A stretch of DNA of 64,000 nt from Gammaproteobacteria bacterium (GCA_013152545.1 JAADGF010000055.1:42626-106625); one strand, 5' to 3'. Shown: positions 8,271 to 19,481, counted from the stretch's first letter. Numbers and translations are program-made. Notes: generated from the sequence alone by a model not told the origin.

Positions 8271-9632
8271 TTATCTTTTTAACCCATAGCGGGTCATCAA
8301 ATCATATAATGTCGGCCGGCTCACACCCAACAACTCCGCAGCTTGTGACACATTATCCTTACATAGCGTTAAAGCCCGTTGTATGGCTTGTCGTTCAGCT
8401 ATTTCACGAACCTGACGCAAATCAACACTAACATCATCAATATTCTCATTAATGACTAAATCCAAATCTTCAGCGGTTATTTGCTGACCTTCTGCCATAA
8501 TCACAGCGCGCTTAACTTTGTTTTCCAGCTCACGTACATTACCAGGCCAAGTATGATTTTCAATTGCAGTAATGGCGCTAGCGGTATAGCCTTTGTAATT
8601 TTTCTTAAGCTGTTGGTTAAATCTGTCTAAAAACACTCTCGCCAATAACAAAGCATCACCCTCTCGCTCTCTTAACGCCGGAATATCAATAGTAATTTCA
8701 CTAATACGATAGTATAAATCTTCCCGAAAAGCCGATTGTTGAATAAGCTCAGGCAGATTCCGGTGAGTTGCACAAATAACTCGCACATCAACCGGTATTT
8801 CTTCTCGACCGCCAACACGTTCAATTACTCTTTCCTGTAAAAATCGCAGCATTTTCGCCTGTAAAGCTAATGGTAAATCACCAACCTCATCTAAAAAAAA
8901 CGTACCACCATTTGCATATTCAATTTTACCTCTTGTCTGTTTGGTCGCTCCTGTAAAAGCGCCTTTTTCATAACCGAATAGTTCACTCTCTAACAAGTTT
9001 TCTGGTATAGCTGCGCTGTTGATTGCGATAAAAGGTTTTTTTGCTCGTGGACTCAAGCCGTAAATAGCTTGTGCAATGACTTCTTTACCAGTACCACTTT
9101 CCCCCAGCAATAACGTGGTGACATCTGTAGGTGCCAGTTTTTCCACTGTACGACAGACCTTTAACATCTGTGGACTGGCGGTAATCACTCCCCCCAGGGG
9201 AGAAGGCAAATGCTGCTGTGAGAGTGTTCTGTTCTCTTTTTCCAAATGGAATAATTCGTAAGCACGATCCACAATGAGACGAAGTATCTCTGGGTCAATG
9301 GGTTTTTGATAAAAATCATACGCCCCCATACCAATAGCTTTTACGGCATTTTCCCGTTCGTCATTACCCGTCACGACAATAATTTTAGTATGCGGTGCCA
9401 TCGACAAAATTGCGCCCAACGTCTCAAAACCTTCGGAGGCATTGGCTGCGTCCGGTGGTAAACCCAAGTCCAGAGTGACCACTGACGGGGAATGTTTCTT
9501 CACTTCAGCTAATGCGGTTTCCCTATCACCCGCAACTAAAATATCGTAATTTTCAAACGACCATCGAAGTTGGTTTTGCAAACCAACGTCATCTTCGATA
9601 ACGAGCAATGATTTTAAGGCTGGTTTAGTCAT
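8271..9632 (-). CDS. prsR: PEP-CTERM-box response regulator PrsR (sigma-54 activator)
   Basis: NtrC-type transcription factor of 453 aa. The N-terminal receiver domain has IEDD and the phospho-acceptor Asp in VVTLDLGLPPD (about residue 55) with a conserved Lys in QKPID. The AAA+ domain follows with Walker A GESGTGKE (about residue 175), the sigma-54 contact loop GAFTGA in ESELFGYEKGAFTGA, and Walker B GGTFFLDEV. The C-terminal Fis-type helix-turn-helix ends AAELLGVSRPTLYDLMTRYG. This fits TIGR02915. It is 27 bases downstream of the PrsK gene, so the two form one unit. The sigma-54 promoter ahead of the PEP-CTERM gene at 4148 is a likely target (inference). Confidence 0.95.
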   Translation of the reverse strand: MTKPALKSLLVIEDDVGLQNQLRWSFENYDILVAGDRETALAEVKKHSPSVVTLDLGLPPDAANASEGFETLGAILSMAPHTKIIVVTGNDERENAVKAIGMGAYDFYQKPIDPEILRLIVDRAYELFHLEKENRTLSQQHLPSPLGGVITASPQMLKVCRTVEKLAPTDVTTLLLGESGTGKEVIAQAIYGLSPRAKKPFIAINSAAIPENLLESELFGYEKGAFTGATKQTRGKIEYANGGTFFLDEVGDLPLALQAKMLRFLQERVIERVGGREEIPVDVRVICATHRNLPELIQQSAFREDLYYRISEITIDIPALREREGDALLLARVFLDRFNQQLKKNYKGYTASAITAIENHTWPGNVRELENKVKRAVIMAEGQQITAEDLDLVINENIDDVSVDLRQVREIAERQAIQRALTLCKDNVSQAAELLGVSRPTLYDLMTRYGLKR

Positions 9633-9659
9633 ATATTATACCAATGCGTTGATCATCGA

Positions 9660-11783
9660 TTATTTTACCACCTCGATTGTTTGAGCCGGGTTGATGTGGT
9701 TAGATTCTTCCGGCTGATAAATCTTTAGCCTGATTCGAAAAGTCGTGCCCATACCAGGCTCGCTAGTAACGGCAAACTGTCCACCCATCGATGAAATAAA
9801 CTCACGACTTTCGTACACCCCAATCCCCATGCCTGCATTTCCTTTTGTGGTATCAAATGGCTTGAAAAGGCGATCACGAATAAACTGAGCGTCCATACCA
9901 CAACCGTTGTCAGCGATTTCAACAACCGCGTGGTTACTGCTACAAAACAGTCGTACTTTTACAAACCCATTTTTAGACGTTGCCTCTTGAGCATTTTGTA
10001 TTAAATGCTCAACAACGGCCATTAACCTGTCTTCATCAACAAGCACTTTGACGCCCTGCTCTTGTGTATCAAATAAAGGGATGGGTCTATCCACAGAACG
10101 ATGCTCCACTGCGTCACAAATAACACTTTCAAGACAAACAATCTGTAATTGTTTGTCTTCGGTAATTTGATGCCTTCCCTTTCTGAGCTGAGCCAACATA
10201 CGATTCATTTTATTGACTGCATTGTCAACAGTACGTATGGCATCTACCACGAACTCGGGATTATTTTTATGTTTTTCAGCGTTTTTTACCACCAAGGCCA
10301 ATTGTGCCACAACATTTTTTAAGTCATGCACAACATATGCGGACAAACGATTAAACGTTTCAAATTGCCTTGCCCCCATCAACGCGTCATTGGTGTCGAG
10401 CAGCGCTAAGTAATTAGCAGCCTGGCGGCCAGTGGTTACCAGTAATTCCCGATCTTCCCAGTTGAGAGTCATAGTAGCACGACCACGCGCCAATACAATG
10501 AAACCATATAAATTAGCCTGCTGTAACAATGGAATAACTAACCACGCCTGTTGCAGGCCTTTCAACCATCCGGGCAGTTCCAATTCACCGTAAACAGCAG
10601 GCTCCTTTATATAATGGCCAATATCGATGACCCAACGTTTCGCTTTCAAAAATTGCACTAATGAGGCATTGTCATTCGTATCGATATTATTCTCGTCCAA
10701 AGGCATGTTTAAGGTTGTCATCATTTGACAATTGCGCTGATCATTGCACTGCCAAAGAACACCACCCGGACTCTCAACAATTTCAGCAACCGCCTGCACC
10801 ACACGATCCCTTAAACGCTCATCCAAGCCTTGACCAGACAAAGTGTTAATAAGACGCATCCATTCTTCACGGTAATCGTAGCGATAGTTGAAAAAATGTT
10901 TACTAAGAAAAACCCGGCTACGTGCCCGCATTTGTCCTGAAAAGAGCAGTAATGCCAAGACCACGATAGCCCCAAACAGAAATATAAGTTGCGCAACCCC
11001 ACCCCAATTGCCACCATGTAATCGAATATAGTAACCACCTGCCGCCATGGCGATAAGGTAAATACCTGCTCCCATTAGTGTCGTGGTGTGAAAAACAAAT
11101 TGGCGGGATACATATACGTCTAAAGACCATTGTGGGTTCCGGGCAGCCGAAACAGCGATCAATGGAACAACCATTATGTTGACAAACCCCCTTGCCGCCC
11201 AAACATCTAAATCGATTTTTTGCAGCAAAGATGCTTCAGCATAGAGATAAAAATCATAGGCAAACAAACCACCGATACCAAAACACAGGTATTTAAGTGA
11301 CCAACGTTGCTCTGATGTACCATTACGAAATAGCTGCTCCACCAGAATAAGCCCAGCAACCGCCACGACAATATGACTAAAAACAAGAAGATCGAACACC
11401 CAGCCATCAAGCAATGCAGAATTCACCAGACCGATGTAACTCAGCACCCCCTCCGCAACCAGAACGACGGCCATCACCACAAATGCAGTAACCTTCAACG
11501 GTAACTTGCTACTTGCTTCCCCGGCTTGCGTAAAAAGAATTGTTAATAAAAAAGCGATCCAGGCGGCATCACGAAGCATTTCTATAACCGCCAGGGACAC
11601 CGACATTGGGTGGTCTGTGGTAGCTTGATATGCAGCAACAGCGGCCCATAGGATGCTCACAATGACCGCAATAAGCAGCACGCCACCCTGTCGCTTCCCC
11701 TGCCAACTGGATTTTAAAATCATCGACAAAACAAGAAACGCAACGGCGCAGCCTAAGTAACCGATGAATCCAGGATTAGTCAT
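9660..11783 (-). CDS. prsK: PEP-CTERM system sensor histidine kinase PrsK
   Basis: Membrane sensor kinase of 707 aa. The N-terminal third contains many hydrophobic helices (about eight or nine segments to residue 290), followed by a GAF-like sensing region (about 300-470), a dimerisation/phospho-acceptor segment FNRLSAYVVHDLKNVVAQL (His near residue 485) and an ATPase domain with VEHLIQNAQEAT, EIADNGCGMD and GMGIGVYESREF. This architecture is that of TIGR02916. It should phosphorylate PrsR, encoded 27 bases downstream. It follows the sugar transferase gene by 45 bases, linking the regulators to the polysaccharide unit. Confidence 0.95.
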   Translation of the reverse strand: MTNPGFIGYLGCAVAFLVLSMILKSSWQGKRQGGVLLIAVIVSILWAAVAAYQATTDHPMSVSLAVIEMLRDAAWIAFLLTILFTQAGEASSKLPLKVTAFVVMAVVLVAEGVLSYIGLVNSALLDGWVFDLLVFSHIVVAVAGLILVEQLFRNGTSEQRWSLKYLCFGIGGLFAYDFYLYAEASLLQKIDLDVWAARGFVNIMVVPLIAVSAARNPQWSLDVYVSRQFVFHTTTLMGAGIYLIAMAAGGYYIRLHGGNWGGVAQLIFLFGAIVVLALLLFSGQMRARSRVFLSKHFFNYRYDYREEWMRLINTLSGQGLDERLRDRVVQAVAEIVESPGGVLWQCNDQRNCQMMTTLNMPLDENNIDTNDNASLVQFLKAKRWVIDIGHYIKEPAVYGELELPGWLKGLQQAWLVIPLLQQANLYGFIVLARGRATMTLNWEDRELLVTTGRQAANYLALLDTNDALMGARQFETFNRLSAYVVHDLKNVVAQLALVVKNAEKHKNNPEFVVDAIRTVDNAVNKMNRMLAQLRKGRHQITEDKQLQIVCLESVICDAVEHRSVDRPIPLFDTQEQGVKVLVDEDRLMAVVEHLIQNAQEATSKNGFVKVRLFCSSNHAVVEIADNGCGMDAQFIRDRLFKPFDTTKGNAGMGIGVYESREFISSMGGQFAVTSEPGMGTTFRIRLKIYQPEESNHINPAQTIEVVK

Positions 11784-11828
11784 TATCCGACCTTAAAGAT
11801 ATTCGATAGCATATCAATATGATAAATT

Positions 11829-13292
11829 TTAACGCCCCCCCCTACCCCAGATAACTTCATGAGCCGTTTGCAGAATAACAACCAGATCCAGAAACAAAGT
11901 ATAGTTTTTAATATAAAACAAATCATATTGCAATTTTTCCAGAGAATCTTTCTCTGAAGCACCATAGGGATAACAGACTTGCGCCCAGCCGGTAATTCCC
12001 GGCTTTACACGATGCCGTTCTGCAAAGTATGGGATTTTCTCAGAAAGCTTGGTAACAAATTCCGGCCGCTCTGGGCGGGGACCCACAAAACTCATGTCCC
12101 CTTTTAGCACATTAAAGATCTGCGGCAGCTCATCCAATCTGACTTTACGTATAAAGTCGCCCACCCGGGTAATACGCGTATCATTTTTCTGGGCCCACTG
12201 CGCTCCAGCTTTTTCGGCATCCACTCGCATACTGCGAAATTTATAAACGTTGAACAACTTCCAATGCTGCCCAACACGTACCTGACGGTACAACACAGGA
12301 CTTCGTAAACCGTCTTCACACATAATTGCAATTGCCACTAACAACATTGCCGGCCACACTAATAATAACAAAATGACGCTGATCAAAATGTCAAACAAAC
12401 GCTTCTGTATGCTCAAAAACTCACTCTGATTAAACCCATCAGTAAATATTAACCAACTGGGGTTCAAAATATCGAGCTTTATCTTACCAACCTCTCGCTC
12501 AAAAAAAGTCGTTAAATCGATCACATCAATGCCACTCAATTTGCAATCCAATAACTCATGCACCGGAAAGCTCTTGCGCCGACGATCACCCACCGCAACA
12601 ACAATTTCATCCACCTGTAATTTGGTCGCCATGGTCAACAGCGGTACATCGGGGCGCAAAATAAGGTTTTCATCCACAGCATCATGTTCTCCTTTCACAT
12701 GTACATAACCAACAACCAGGAAACCACGGCGGTCGGTGCGGCGCCGTAATTGCTGTGAAATTTGAAGCGCTTGCATTCCCGCTCCCAACACTAATACACG
12801 CCGCTTTAAGCTATCCTGATCAATAGTTTTGATAAAAACGAAACGAAGTCCTACAATCAAACAAAAAGCGATAATAAGAGCGTAAGCTGTTACCCCTCGC
12901 CCAAGAAACAATTCAGGAATCAAGTAATAGACAATACTCATCGCCATTAAACCCAACAGAAATGCAGTCATAAGACGTAGCATCATACCGGCAGGACCAT
13001 GTCGAAATCGGCGCTGATACAGCCCCATCGCCCCCAGACTCACAAAGAGCACAAGGGAAAATGCAAGCGCCTTGGGGTAAACCTGCCCAACACTGGTGTA
13101 TTGGATATCTGCATCACCCAAAAATCGCAACGTCATACCAGCGTAAATGGCAAATATAAAGACCAGAAATTCCACAACCCCCATTAGAAGGAAGGAAACG
13201 GGAATATATTGTTTAAAAATACGAACCACGTTGTGTAAATCCGTTGTGTTTTTCGCAACACAAAATAAGCGCCAAAGATGCCTTAGCATCAT
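11829..13292 (-). CDS. Initiating sugar transferase of the XrtA exopolysaccharide locus (polyprenyl glycosylphosphotransferase)
   Basis: Inner-membrane enzyme that transfers the first sugar phosphate to undecaprenyl phosphate. The 487 aa protein has four or five N-terminal membrane helices (about 25-150), a central Rossmann-like CoA-binding region (RVLVLGAGMQALQ near residue 167), a further membrane helix (ISVILLLLVWPAMLLVAI), and a C-terminal bacterial sugar transferase domain with VLYRQVRVGQHWKLFNVYKF, RLDELPQIFNVLKGDMSFVG and RHRVKPGITGWAQVCYPYG. This fits TIGR03013 (EpsB_2-like). It is the first gene of the run sugar transferase / prsK / prsR / prsT. The identity of the sugar is not visible. 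Confidence 0.92.
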   Translation of the reverse strand: MMLRHLWRLFCVAKNTTDLHNVVRIFKQYIPVSFLLMGVVEFLVFIFAIYAGMTLRFLGDADIQYTSVGQVYPKALAFSLVLFVSLGAMGLYQRRFRHGPAGMMLRLMTAFLLGLMAMSIVYYLIPELFLGRGVTAYALIIAFCLIVGLRFVFIKTIDQDSLKRRVLVLGAGMQALQISQQLRRRTDRRGFLVVGYVHVKGEHDAVDENLILRPDVPLLTMATKLQVDEIVVAVGDRRRKSFPVHELLDCKLSGIDVIDLTTFFEREVGKIKLDILNPSWLIFTDGFNQSEFLSIQKRLFDILISVILLLLVWPAMLLVAIAIMCEDGLRSPVLYRQVRVGQHWKLFNVYKFRSMRVDAEKAGAQWAQKNDTRITRVGDFIRKVRLDELPQIFNVLKGDMSFVGPRPERPEFVTKLSEKIPYFAERHRVKPGITGWAQVCYPYGASEKDSLEKLQYDLFYIKNYTLFLDLVVILQTAHEVIWGRGGR

Positions 13293-14101
13293 TTAGAGTG
13301 ATTCAAATTACCGAGGAGCACAACACAATAATTGACATATCGGGTATCAAGATGTCAAACGCGCAATAATAAGGCTTTTCGGCCAATAAAAACAGAATAT
13401 TATGCACCTAATATATTGCAACAGTCCGGTATCATCCTGAAACCAATAGTTACCCCCCAGATTCCACGGCTGAATAACGACCATCAGACCAGTCCTGTCA
13501 GTGCATTCAAGCTAAATCCATCAATTGAGCGCTTATCAAGTTGCACTAAATTTTTGAAACAATTCAAATATTGCATTTTACCACCTTCACTCAAAGGCTC
13601 AGCATGCTTACGAATATGGAGCGCTGTCGAAAAATGCAAATTATGGCACTGGTACACATTCCTGGAGAGCATTTTGAGGTAAGTAGAACGTTGTTTCATT
13701 AACCAAATATGCCACGATATCACCTTCAGCGAAATGTTAAACAAACTCTGTAGGACGAGTTTCATTAACTTAGACTCGGTTTAATAAAATCACCATCTAA
13801 TCGTTACATCGGGTGGAAGGGGAGCGTAAACACTGTATCATCACCCCTGATTTACCCGGCGACTCTATAATGCGTTGCGCATAATTTCGTGCATGACACC
13901 ATACAATAGCTTATACAATGTCTGATGCAATAAAATAGGGGCCAGTACATGACTATTGGGCGTGTCTTTGCTATTGTTCTGTCTGCATTTAATAAGCCGT
14001 CGCTAATAGGTCTTAACGTTAATAAACTCAAGTTAATAAACTCAAGCTTAATCACTTGAATTTCCACTATCGGATCAAGATCGGATCAAGAGAGTAAAAC
14101 A
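13293..14101. other. Intergenic region between divergent sugar transferase and UDP-glucose dehydrogenase genes
   Basis: About 800 bases with no convincing gene; the overlapping opposite-strand frames near 13332-13765 have no recognisable protein character. It must contain divergent promoters. A weak sigma-54-like match (GGGCGTGTCTTTGCTAT) has GG at 13958-13959 and GC at 13970-13971, the right spacing, but only a partial -24 box. A direct repeat AATAAACTCAAG occurs near 14020-14045. Confidence 0.4.
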
Positions 14102-15439
14102 ATGAAAGTCACTATTTATGGTTCTGGCTATGTCGGATTGGTTACAGGTGCCTGTTTGGCAGAAGTGGGGAATGACGTACTCTGCGTAGACATTGACCAA
14201 GGAAAAATCGATCAACTAAATAATGGCGAAATCCCTATTTTTGAACCCGGGCTGGGATTGGTCGTCACCAAAAATAGCGAATCAGGACGTCTGCGTTTCA
14301 CCACCAGCGCGACGGAAGGTATTGAGCATGGTTTGTACCAATTTATCGCCGTCGGTACGCCCCCCGACGAAGACGGATCAGCCGATTTACAATATGTCCT
14401 GTCAGTAGCGCGCAGCATCGGGGCTAATATGTCCGATTATCGCATTTTGGTTAACAAATCCACAGTGCCCGTGGGAACTGCCGATAAAGTACGCAGTGCT
14501 GTCAACGAAGAATTGAAAAAACGCAACGGTAAAGTCGAATTTGATGTGGTATCCAATCCTGAATTTCTTAAAGAAGGCGCAGCGATTGACGATTTCATGA
14601 AACCTGACCGTATCATCATTGGGACTGACAATCCTCGTACAGCGGAATTAATGAGAGCTCTGTACATGCCTTTTAATCGTAATCGTGACCGGGTTATCAA
14701 TATGGATATCCGTTCCGCTGAACTTACCAAATACGCTTCCAATGCAATGCTAGCCACCAAAATCAGTTTTATGAATGAATTATCCAATCTCGCAGAACGT
14801 CTCGGTGCTGATATCGAAAAAGTGCGCATTGGCATGGGTTCAGACCCGCGTATCGGCTACCATTTTATTTATCCGGGCTGCGGCTACGGTGGCTCCTGTT
14901 TCCCGAAGGACGTACAGGCACTGGAACGCACCGCACACGACGTTGAATATCACGCTGAATTGTTAAGTGCTGTTGAATCCGTCAATAAACGCCAAAAACA
15001 GGTGTTATTTAACAAAATTTCAACACATTTTAATGGCGATCTCAACGGTAAAGTATTTGCTTTGTGGGGGCTAGCTTTCAAACCTAACACTGACGATATG
15101 CGCGAAGCACCCAGCCGAACCATTATGGAAGCACTCTGGGATAAAGGCGCATCAGTGAAAGCTTATGATCCTGAAGCTACAAACGAAGCAAGGCGCCTCT
15201 ATGGTGACCGCGCCGATTTGCAACTCTGTGATAGTCCAGAAGCGGCATTGGATAATACCGACGCTCTGGTCATTGTCACTGAATGGAGCATTTTTCGCAG
15301 CCCTGATTTTAATAAAATCAAAAGCATGTTAAAACAACCGGTTATTTTCGATGGTCGTAACATATACGATCCTCACATGCTGAAAAACCTGGGAATCGTC
15401 CATTACGCCATCGGGCGCGGCAATCAAAATGAACCGTAG
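14102..15439 (+). CDS. ugd: UDP-glucose 6-dehydrogenase
   Basis: NAD-dependent oxidation of UDP-glucose to UDP-glucuronate, a precursor for acidic exopolysaccharides. The 445 aa protein starts with a Rossmann fold ([19 protein letters not shown]), has the family segment [12 protein letters not shown], the [19 protein letters not shown] block and the catalytic Cys in [18 protein letters not shown] (about residue 260), and ends in the C-terminal UDP-binding domain with [14 protein letters not shown]. Length is typical. It heads a plus-strand row of three nucleotide-sugar genes, though gaps of about 70-240 bases leave it open whether they share one transcript. Confidence 0.95.
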   Translation: MKVTIYGSGYVGLVTGACLAEVGNDVLCVDIDQGKIDQLNNGEIPIFEPGLGLVVTKNSESGRLRFTTSATEGIEHGLYQFIAVGTPPDEDGSADLQYVLSVARSIGANMSDYRILVNKSTVPVGTADKVRSAVNEELKKRNGKVEFDVVSNPEFLKEGAAIDDFMKPDRIIIGTDNPRTAELMRALYMPFNRNRDRVINMDIRSAELTKYASNAMLATKISFMNELSNLAERLGADIEKVRIGMGSDPRIGYHFIYPGCGYGGSCFPKDVQALERTAHDVEYHAELLSAVESVNKRQKQVLFNKISTHFNGDLNGKVFALWGLAFKPNTDDMREAPSRTIMEALWDKGASVKAYDPEATNEARRLYGDRADLQLCDSPEAALDNTDALVIVTEWSIFRSPDFNKIKSMLKQPVIFDGRNIYDPHMLKNLGIVHYAIGRGNQNEP

Positions 15440-15682
15440 CAATAATGCCAACAAAATAAGTAAGCTAACTTAATAAAGAATTTAACGACTCAGCACAAGA
15501 TTTAAAATGCACCGTAACCGCTCAAACCATTGCCTTTGACTTGCTCAGCGAATAAAGAAAAAACACAGCGTTTAGCCAGGTAAAATAAGTGCCTTTGATG
15601 CGGTCATCGGATAAATTAAACGATAAACTGATGCAATTATTAATAAAAATAACGATTCTCACTCTCTTACGGCAGGTATATT

Positions 15683-16960
15683 ATGTTTGACTTAGCAAAC
15701 ACAAAAATTGGTATATTAGGTCTTGGCTATGTAGGATTACCCCTTGCGGTGGAATTTGGAAAAAAAACCCCCACCATCGGACTCGACATCAACAGCCACC
15801 GCATTTCAGAACTGAATAATGGTAAAGATAGCACCTTAGAGGTCTCTAAGGCAGAATTGCAACAAGCGACGCATTTACAATACACCAGCGACTTAAATGA
15901 TTTAACGGCTTGCAATATTTTCATCATCACGGTACCAACACCGATCGATGAATTTAAGCGCCCCGATCTTAGCCCACTAATAAATGCCAGTAGAGCAGTA
16001 GCTCAGGTCATCAAGCATAACGATATCGTTATTTATGAATCCACCGTCTATCCCGGCGCCACTGAAGAAGTTTGTGTTCCCATTATAGAAAAAGAATCCG
16101 GACTAACATTTAACAAGGATTTTTTTGCAGGTTACAGCCCCGAACGCATTAATCCCGGCGATAAAGAACACCGTGTCACCACCATTCTGAAAGTTACCTC
16201 AGGTTCCACTCCCGAAGTAGCTGAGTTCGTTAACGCACTTTATGCCAGCATTATTACCGCCGGCACCCATAAAGCCAGCAGCATCCGTGTCGCCGAAGCA
16301 GCCAAAGTAATCGAGAACACTCAACGCGACGTAAACATTGCACTCATTAATGAACTGTCACTGATTTTTAACAAACTTAACATTGACACTCTGGAAGTAC
16401 TCGAAGCGGCGGGTACAAAATGGAATTTCCTACCGTTTCGCCCAGGCCTTGTAGGTGGCCATTGCATTGGTGTTGACCCCTATTACTTAACCCACAAAGC
16501 ACAGGAAATCGGTTACCAACCGGAAATTATTCTGGCGGGGCGCCGCATCAATGACAGTATGGGTTCGCACATTGTTAACCGCGTGGTAAAAACCATGACC
16601 CAACGCCAAATTCATGTTGTGGGGTCTAATGTTTTAGTCATGGGCCTGACGTTCAAAGAAAACTGCCCTGATTTACGCAACACCCGAGTCATTGACATTA
16701 TCAATGAATTGAGTGATTACAATGCGAACATTGATGTTTACGACCCATGGGCTAACAGCGAAGAAGCCCAGCGAGAATACGCCATAACGCCGATTTCGGA
16801 ATTAAAACACAAGCATTACGACGCCATCATTCTGGCCGTTAATCACCAAGAGTTTTGTGACATGGGTGCTGCGGGCATACGTAAACTCGGTAAACCGGAA
16901 GTCGTCTTGTTTGATGTTAAAGGCATGCTACCGTTGGAAGCGGTTGATGGGCGACTGTAG
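15683..16960 (+). CDS. UDP-N-acetylhexosamine C6 dehydrogenase (TviB/WbpA-like)
   Basis: NAD-dependent nucleotide-sugar dehydrogenase of 425 aa. It begins with [18 protein letters not shown], carries [19 protein letters not shown], the block [17 protein letters not shown] and the catalytic Cys in [19 protein letters not shown] (about residue 262). This pattern is that of the TviB branch, which oxidises UDP-GlcNAc or UDP-GalNAc to the uronic acid, and differs from the UDP-glucose enzyme encoded upstream. It would supply an amino-uronic acid for the polysaccharide. Substrate preference between GlcNAc and GalNAc cannot be told from sequence. The epimerase gene follows 67 bases later. Confidence 0.88.
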   Translation: MFDLANTKIGILGLGYVGLPLAVEFGKKTPTIGLDINSHRISELNNGKDSTLEVSKAELQQATHLQYTSDLNDLTACNIFIITVPTPIDEFKRPDLSPLINASRAVAQVIKHNDIVIYESTVYPGATEEVCVPIIEKESGLTFNKDFFAGYSPERINPGDKEHRVTTILKVTSGSTPEVAEFVNALYASIITAGTHKASSIRVAEAAKVIENTQRDVNIALINELSLIFNKLNIDTLEVLEAAGTKWNFLPFRPGLVGGHCIGVDPYYLTHKAQEIGYQPEIILAGRRINDSMGSHIVNRVVKTMTQRQIHVVGSNVLVMGLTFKENCPDLRNTRVIDIINELSDYNANIDVYDPWANSEEAQREYAITPISELKHKHYDAIILAVNHQEFCDMGAAGIRKLGKPEVVLFDVKGMLPLEAVDGRL

Positions 16961-17027
16961 TCTTGAATCCAACATTAAACATTCAGTTTCATCAGATATA
17001 CCGAGAATTCAAGGACAATAACAAACA

Positions 17028-18038
17028 ATGAAAGTATTAATCACGGGCACTGCGGGCTTTATCGGTAATAAACTGGCACAGCGCTTACTAGCACGTGGAG
17101 ATGAAATCATCGGTATAGACAACTTAAATGATTATTACGATGTCTCCCTAAAACAAGCGCGTCTTGACATAATAAAAGACAATCCTGCTTTTACCGATGT
17201 TCGGGCCAATATAGAAGACCGCCCGGTTATCGAAAAAATATTCAAGCGCTACAAACCCGACCGGGTTGTCAACCTTGCGGCACAAGCAGGTGTACGTTAT
17301 TCATTAGAAAACCCCCATGCTTACATCGACAGCAACATAGTTGGTTTTATTAATATTCTGGAAGGTTGTCGCCACAATGATGTTGAGCACTTGGTTTATG
17401 CCTCAAGCAGTTCCGTCTACGGCAGCAATACTAACATGCCCTTTTCGGTTCACCACAACGTCAACCACCCGGTAAGCCTGTATGCGGCAAGCAAAAAAGC
17501 CAACGAATTAATGGCTCACACTTATAGTCACCTTTATAATTTAGCCACTACCGGGTTACGCTTCTTTACGGTATATGGCCCCTGGGGACGTCCTGATATG
17601 GCGTTGTTTTTGTTTACCAAAAACATCCTTGCGGGCAAGCCCATTGATGTATTTAATTACGGTAATCACCGCCGCGATTTCACTTATATTGATGATATCG
17701 TTGAAGGTGTGATCAGAACACTGGACCATGTTGCCCAACCCAATGATAGCTGGAACAGCGATAACCCCGATTCAGCCAGCAGTAAAGCACCTTACCGATT
17801 ATATAACATTGGCAATAATCAACCAGTTGAACTCATGCATTATATTGAAGTACTACAACATTGCCTGGGTAAAAAAGCACAGCTTAATATGCTGCCATTA
17901 CAACCTGGCGATGTCCCTGACACCTATGCCGATGTAGTGGATTTAGTGAATGACGTTGATTATAAACCCAACACAACGGTGGAAGATGGTGTCGCCAAAT
18001 TTGTTCAATGGTATCAAGGTTATTACTCTCAAACCTAA
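17028..18038 (+). CDS. NAD-dependent epimerase, UDP-glucuronate 4-epimerase-like
   Basis: Short-chain extended epimerase of 336 aa. It shows the NAD-binding motif [17 protein letters not shown], the segment [17 protein letters not shown] typical of UDP-glucuronate 4-epimerases, [20 protein letters not shown], the catalytic Ser/Tyr/Lys in [12 protein letters not shown] and [15 protein letters not shown], and [19 protein letters not shown]. It probably converts UDP-GlcA to UDP-GalA, or acts on the amino-uronic product of the TviB-like enzyme encoded just upstream. Its place beside two UDP-sugar dehydrogenases supports a role in making the exopolysaccharide monomers. Confidence 0.88.
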   Translation: MKVLITGTAGFIGNKLAQRLLARGDEIIGIDNLNDYYDVSLKQARLDIIKDNPAFTDVRANIEDRPVIEKIFKRYKPDRVVNLAAQAGVRYSLENPHAYIDSNIVGFINILEGCRHNDVEHLVYASSSSVYGSNTNMPFSVHHNVNHPVSLYAASKKANELMAHTYSHLYNLATTGLRFFTVYGPWGRPDMALFLFTKNILAGKPIDVFNYGNHRRDFTYIDDIVEGVIRTLDHVAQPNDSWNSDNPDSASSKAPYRLYNIGNNQPVELMHYIEVLQHCLGKKAQLNMLPLQPGDVPDTYADVVDLVNDVDYKPNTTVEDGVAKFVQWYQGYYSQT

Positions 18039-18135
18039 CTAAAATGCTCGACACCACTGAGTTTATTGATTAACAATGGCCTTTCATGTGCCCAATAATG
18101 CGTAGTATCTGGTTTTTTCGAAGCATAAATGACAC

Positions 18136-18222
18136 ATGTCTTCCACTGAAAACCTACCATTTCATTTTGGCGAAGTCAATATTGCCGATATCCACATTGA
18201 TGCACGTTCTCGCGATGATTAA
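18136..18222 (+). pseudogene. N-terminal remnant of an ISNCY-type transposase
   Basis: A 28-codon frame reads FHFGEVNIADIHIDARSRDD before a stop. This resembles the opening of ISNCY-family transposases, which have a pattern like GEVDISAIxxDPRSRDDIP. Nothing recognisable follows before the convergent aminotransferase gene. It is a scrap of an old insertion. Assignment is from memory of the family and short, hence modest confidence. Confidence 0.45.
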
Positions 18223-18308
18223 CTGGAAAAACCTGTGAAAGTGAAAACCTGAACGGCTAGCGACAATACCGCTTTAATCAGAAGCATGGGTTTTCGGACA
18301 GGCAGCAA

Positions 18309-19481
18309 CTACGCCGATGCCATCTTCATAACAGCATTTACAGCGTCACAACTAGCCTTCATATGCTCATCACTTAAAGTGGGATGCACCAAAAACATCA
18401 AACTCGTCTCACCCAGCTGTTTCGCCACCAAAAGTCTTTCTTTTGGCTGTAAACCTATTTTAACAAATGCTGTTTCCAAATATACTTCTGAACAAGAACC
18501 GCTATAACACGGTACACCAATGTCATTAATAGCTTGCAAAATTCGCCCCCTACTCCACTCTTTTTTAAGTTTTTCTGGTTGAATAAAACAATAAAACTTA
18601 TAATAGGCATGGCCAATTTCTGGTGGTGGTTCAGTAACTCTTAATGCTTGAATATTTTTAAAACAGGCCGACAATGTCGCTGCATTCTCTCTGCGTTTTT
18701 CCACCCAATCATCTAACTTTCGAAGCTGGATCCTGCCAATCGCTGCTTGCATTTCTGTCATTCGATAGTTAGTTCCAAACGACTCATGCAACCACCTAAA
18801 ACCAGGTGTATGTTCTTTATTAAATACAACATTATAACTTTTACCATGATCCTTATAAGCCCAGGCTTTTTCCCAAGTATATTTATTATTAGTCACTAGC
18901 ATGCCGCCTTCACCACCAGTGGAGATTATTTTATCCTGACAAAAAGAAAAAATCGCCGCATCACCAAACGAACCAACGGGCTTTCCTTTATATGTTGCAC
19001 CATGCGCTTGAGCACAATCCTCCACAACCTTTAAGCCGTACTCTTTAGCAATTGCAAGAATGGAATCCATGTCACAAGGCCATCCAGCTAAGTGCACTGC
19101 TATTATCGCTTTAGTCTTTTCTGATAAAACTTGTTTAATGGTATTCTCATTTATATTTTGAGAAATTGAATCAACATCACAAAATACAGGCATGGCACCA
19201 CAGCGAACAATTTCACTGACAGATGCTATAAATGTCCTTGATGTTACAATTACCTCATCTCCCCGGCCTATCTCAAGCGCTTTCAAAGCCAGCTCAATAG
19301 CAACGGACCCATTGGCCAAAGTAATTGCGTTCTCCGCTCCACAGTAAGAGGCATATTCTTTCTCAAAGGCCTTACATTGATCACCCGTCCAGTAGTTCAC
19401 TCTACCAGAATAAAGCACATCCCTCACCGCTTCTATTTCATCATTCTCGTAAAATGGCCAAGTTTGAAATTTTATTCGCAT
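18309..19481 (-). CDS. DegT/DnrJ/EryC1/StrS-family sugar aminotransferase
   Basis: PLP-dependent aminotransferase of 390 aa that aminates keto-deoxy nucleotide sugars. Visible motifs are VNYWTGDQCKAFEKEYASYC at the start, TLANGSVAIELALKAL (cofactor phosphate contacts), VVEDCAQAHGATYKGKPVGS (Asp contacting the pyridine N), FSFCQDKIISTGGEGGM with the Schiff-base Lys, and a C-terminal domain with NYRMTEMQAAIGRIQL. Such enzymes usually make amino sugars for surface polysaccharides, which fits the neighbouring sugar dehydrogenases, but this gene is on the opposite strand and more AT-rich than they are. It stands alone, convergent with the epimerase, and may be an insertion. The substrate is unknown. 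Confidence 0.9.
   Translation of the reverse strand: MRIKFQTWPFYENDEIEAVRDVLYSGRVNYWTGDQCKAFEKEYASYCGAENAITLANGSVAIELALKALEIGRGDEVIVTSRTFIASVSEIVRCGAMPVFCDVDSISQNINENTIKQVLSEKTKAIIAVHLAGWPCDMDSILAIAKEYGLKVVEDCAQAHGATYKGKPVGSFGDAAIFSFCQDKIISTGGEGGMLVTNNKYTWEKAWAYKDHGKSYNVVFNKEHTPGFRWLHESFGTNYRMTEMQAAIGRIQLRKLDDWVEKRRENAATLSACFKNIQALRVTEPPPEIGHAYYKFYCFIQPEKLKKEWSRGRILQAINDIGVPCYSGSCSEVYLETAFVKIGLQPKERLLVAKQLGETSLMFLVHPTLSDEHMKASCDAVNAVMKMASA

Noticed and set aside
13332..13765. Overlapping frames of 93-116 codons on both strands
   Set aside because: No ribosome-binding site, composition unlike a protein, and they overlap each other.
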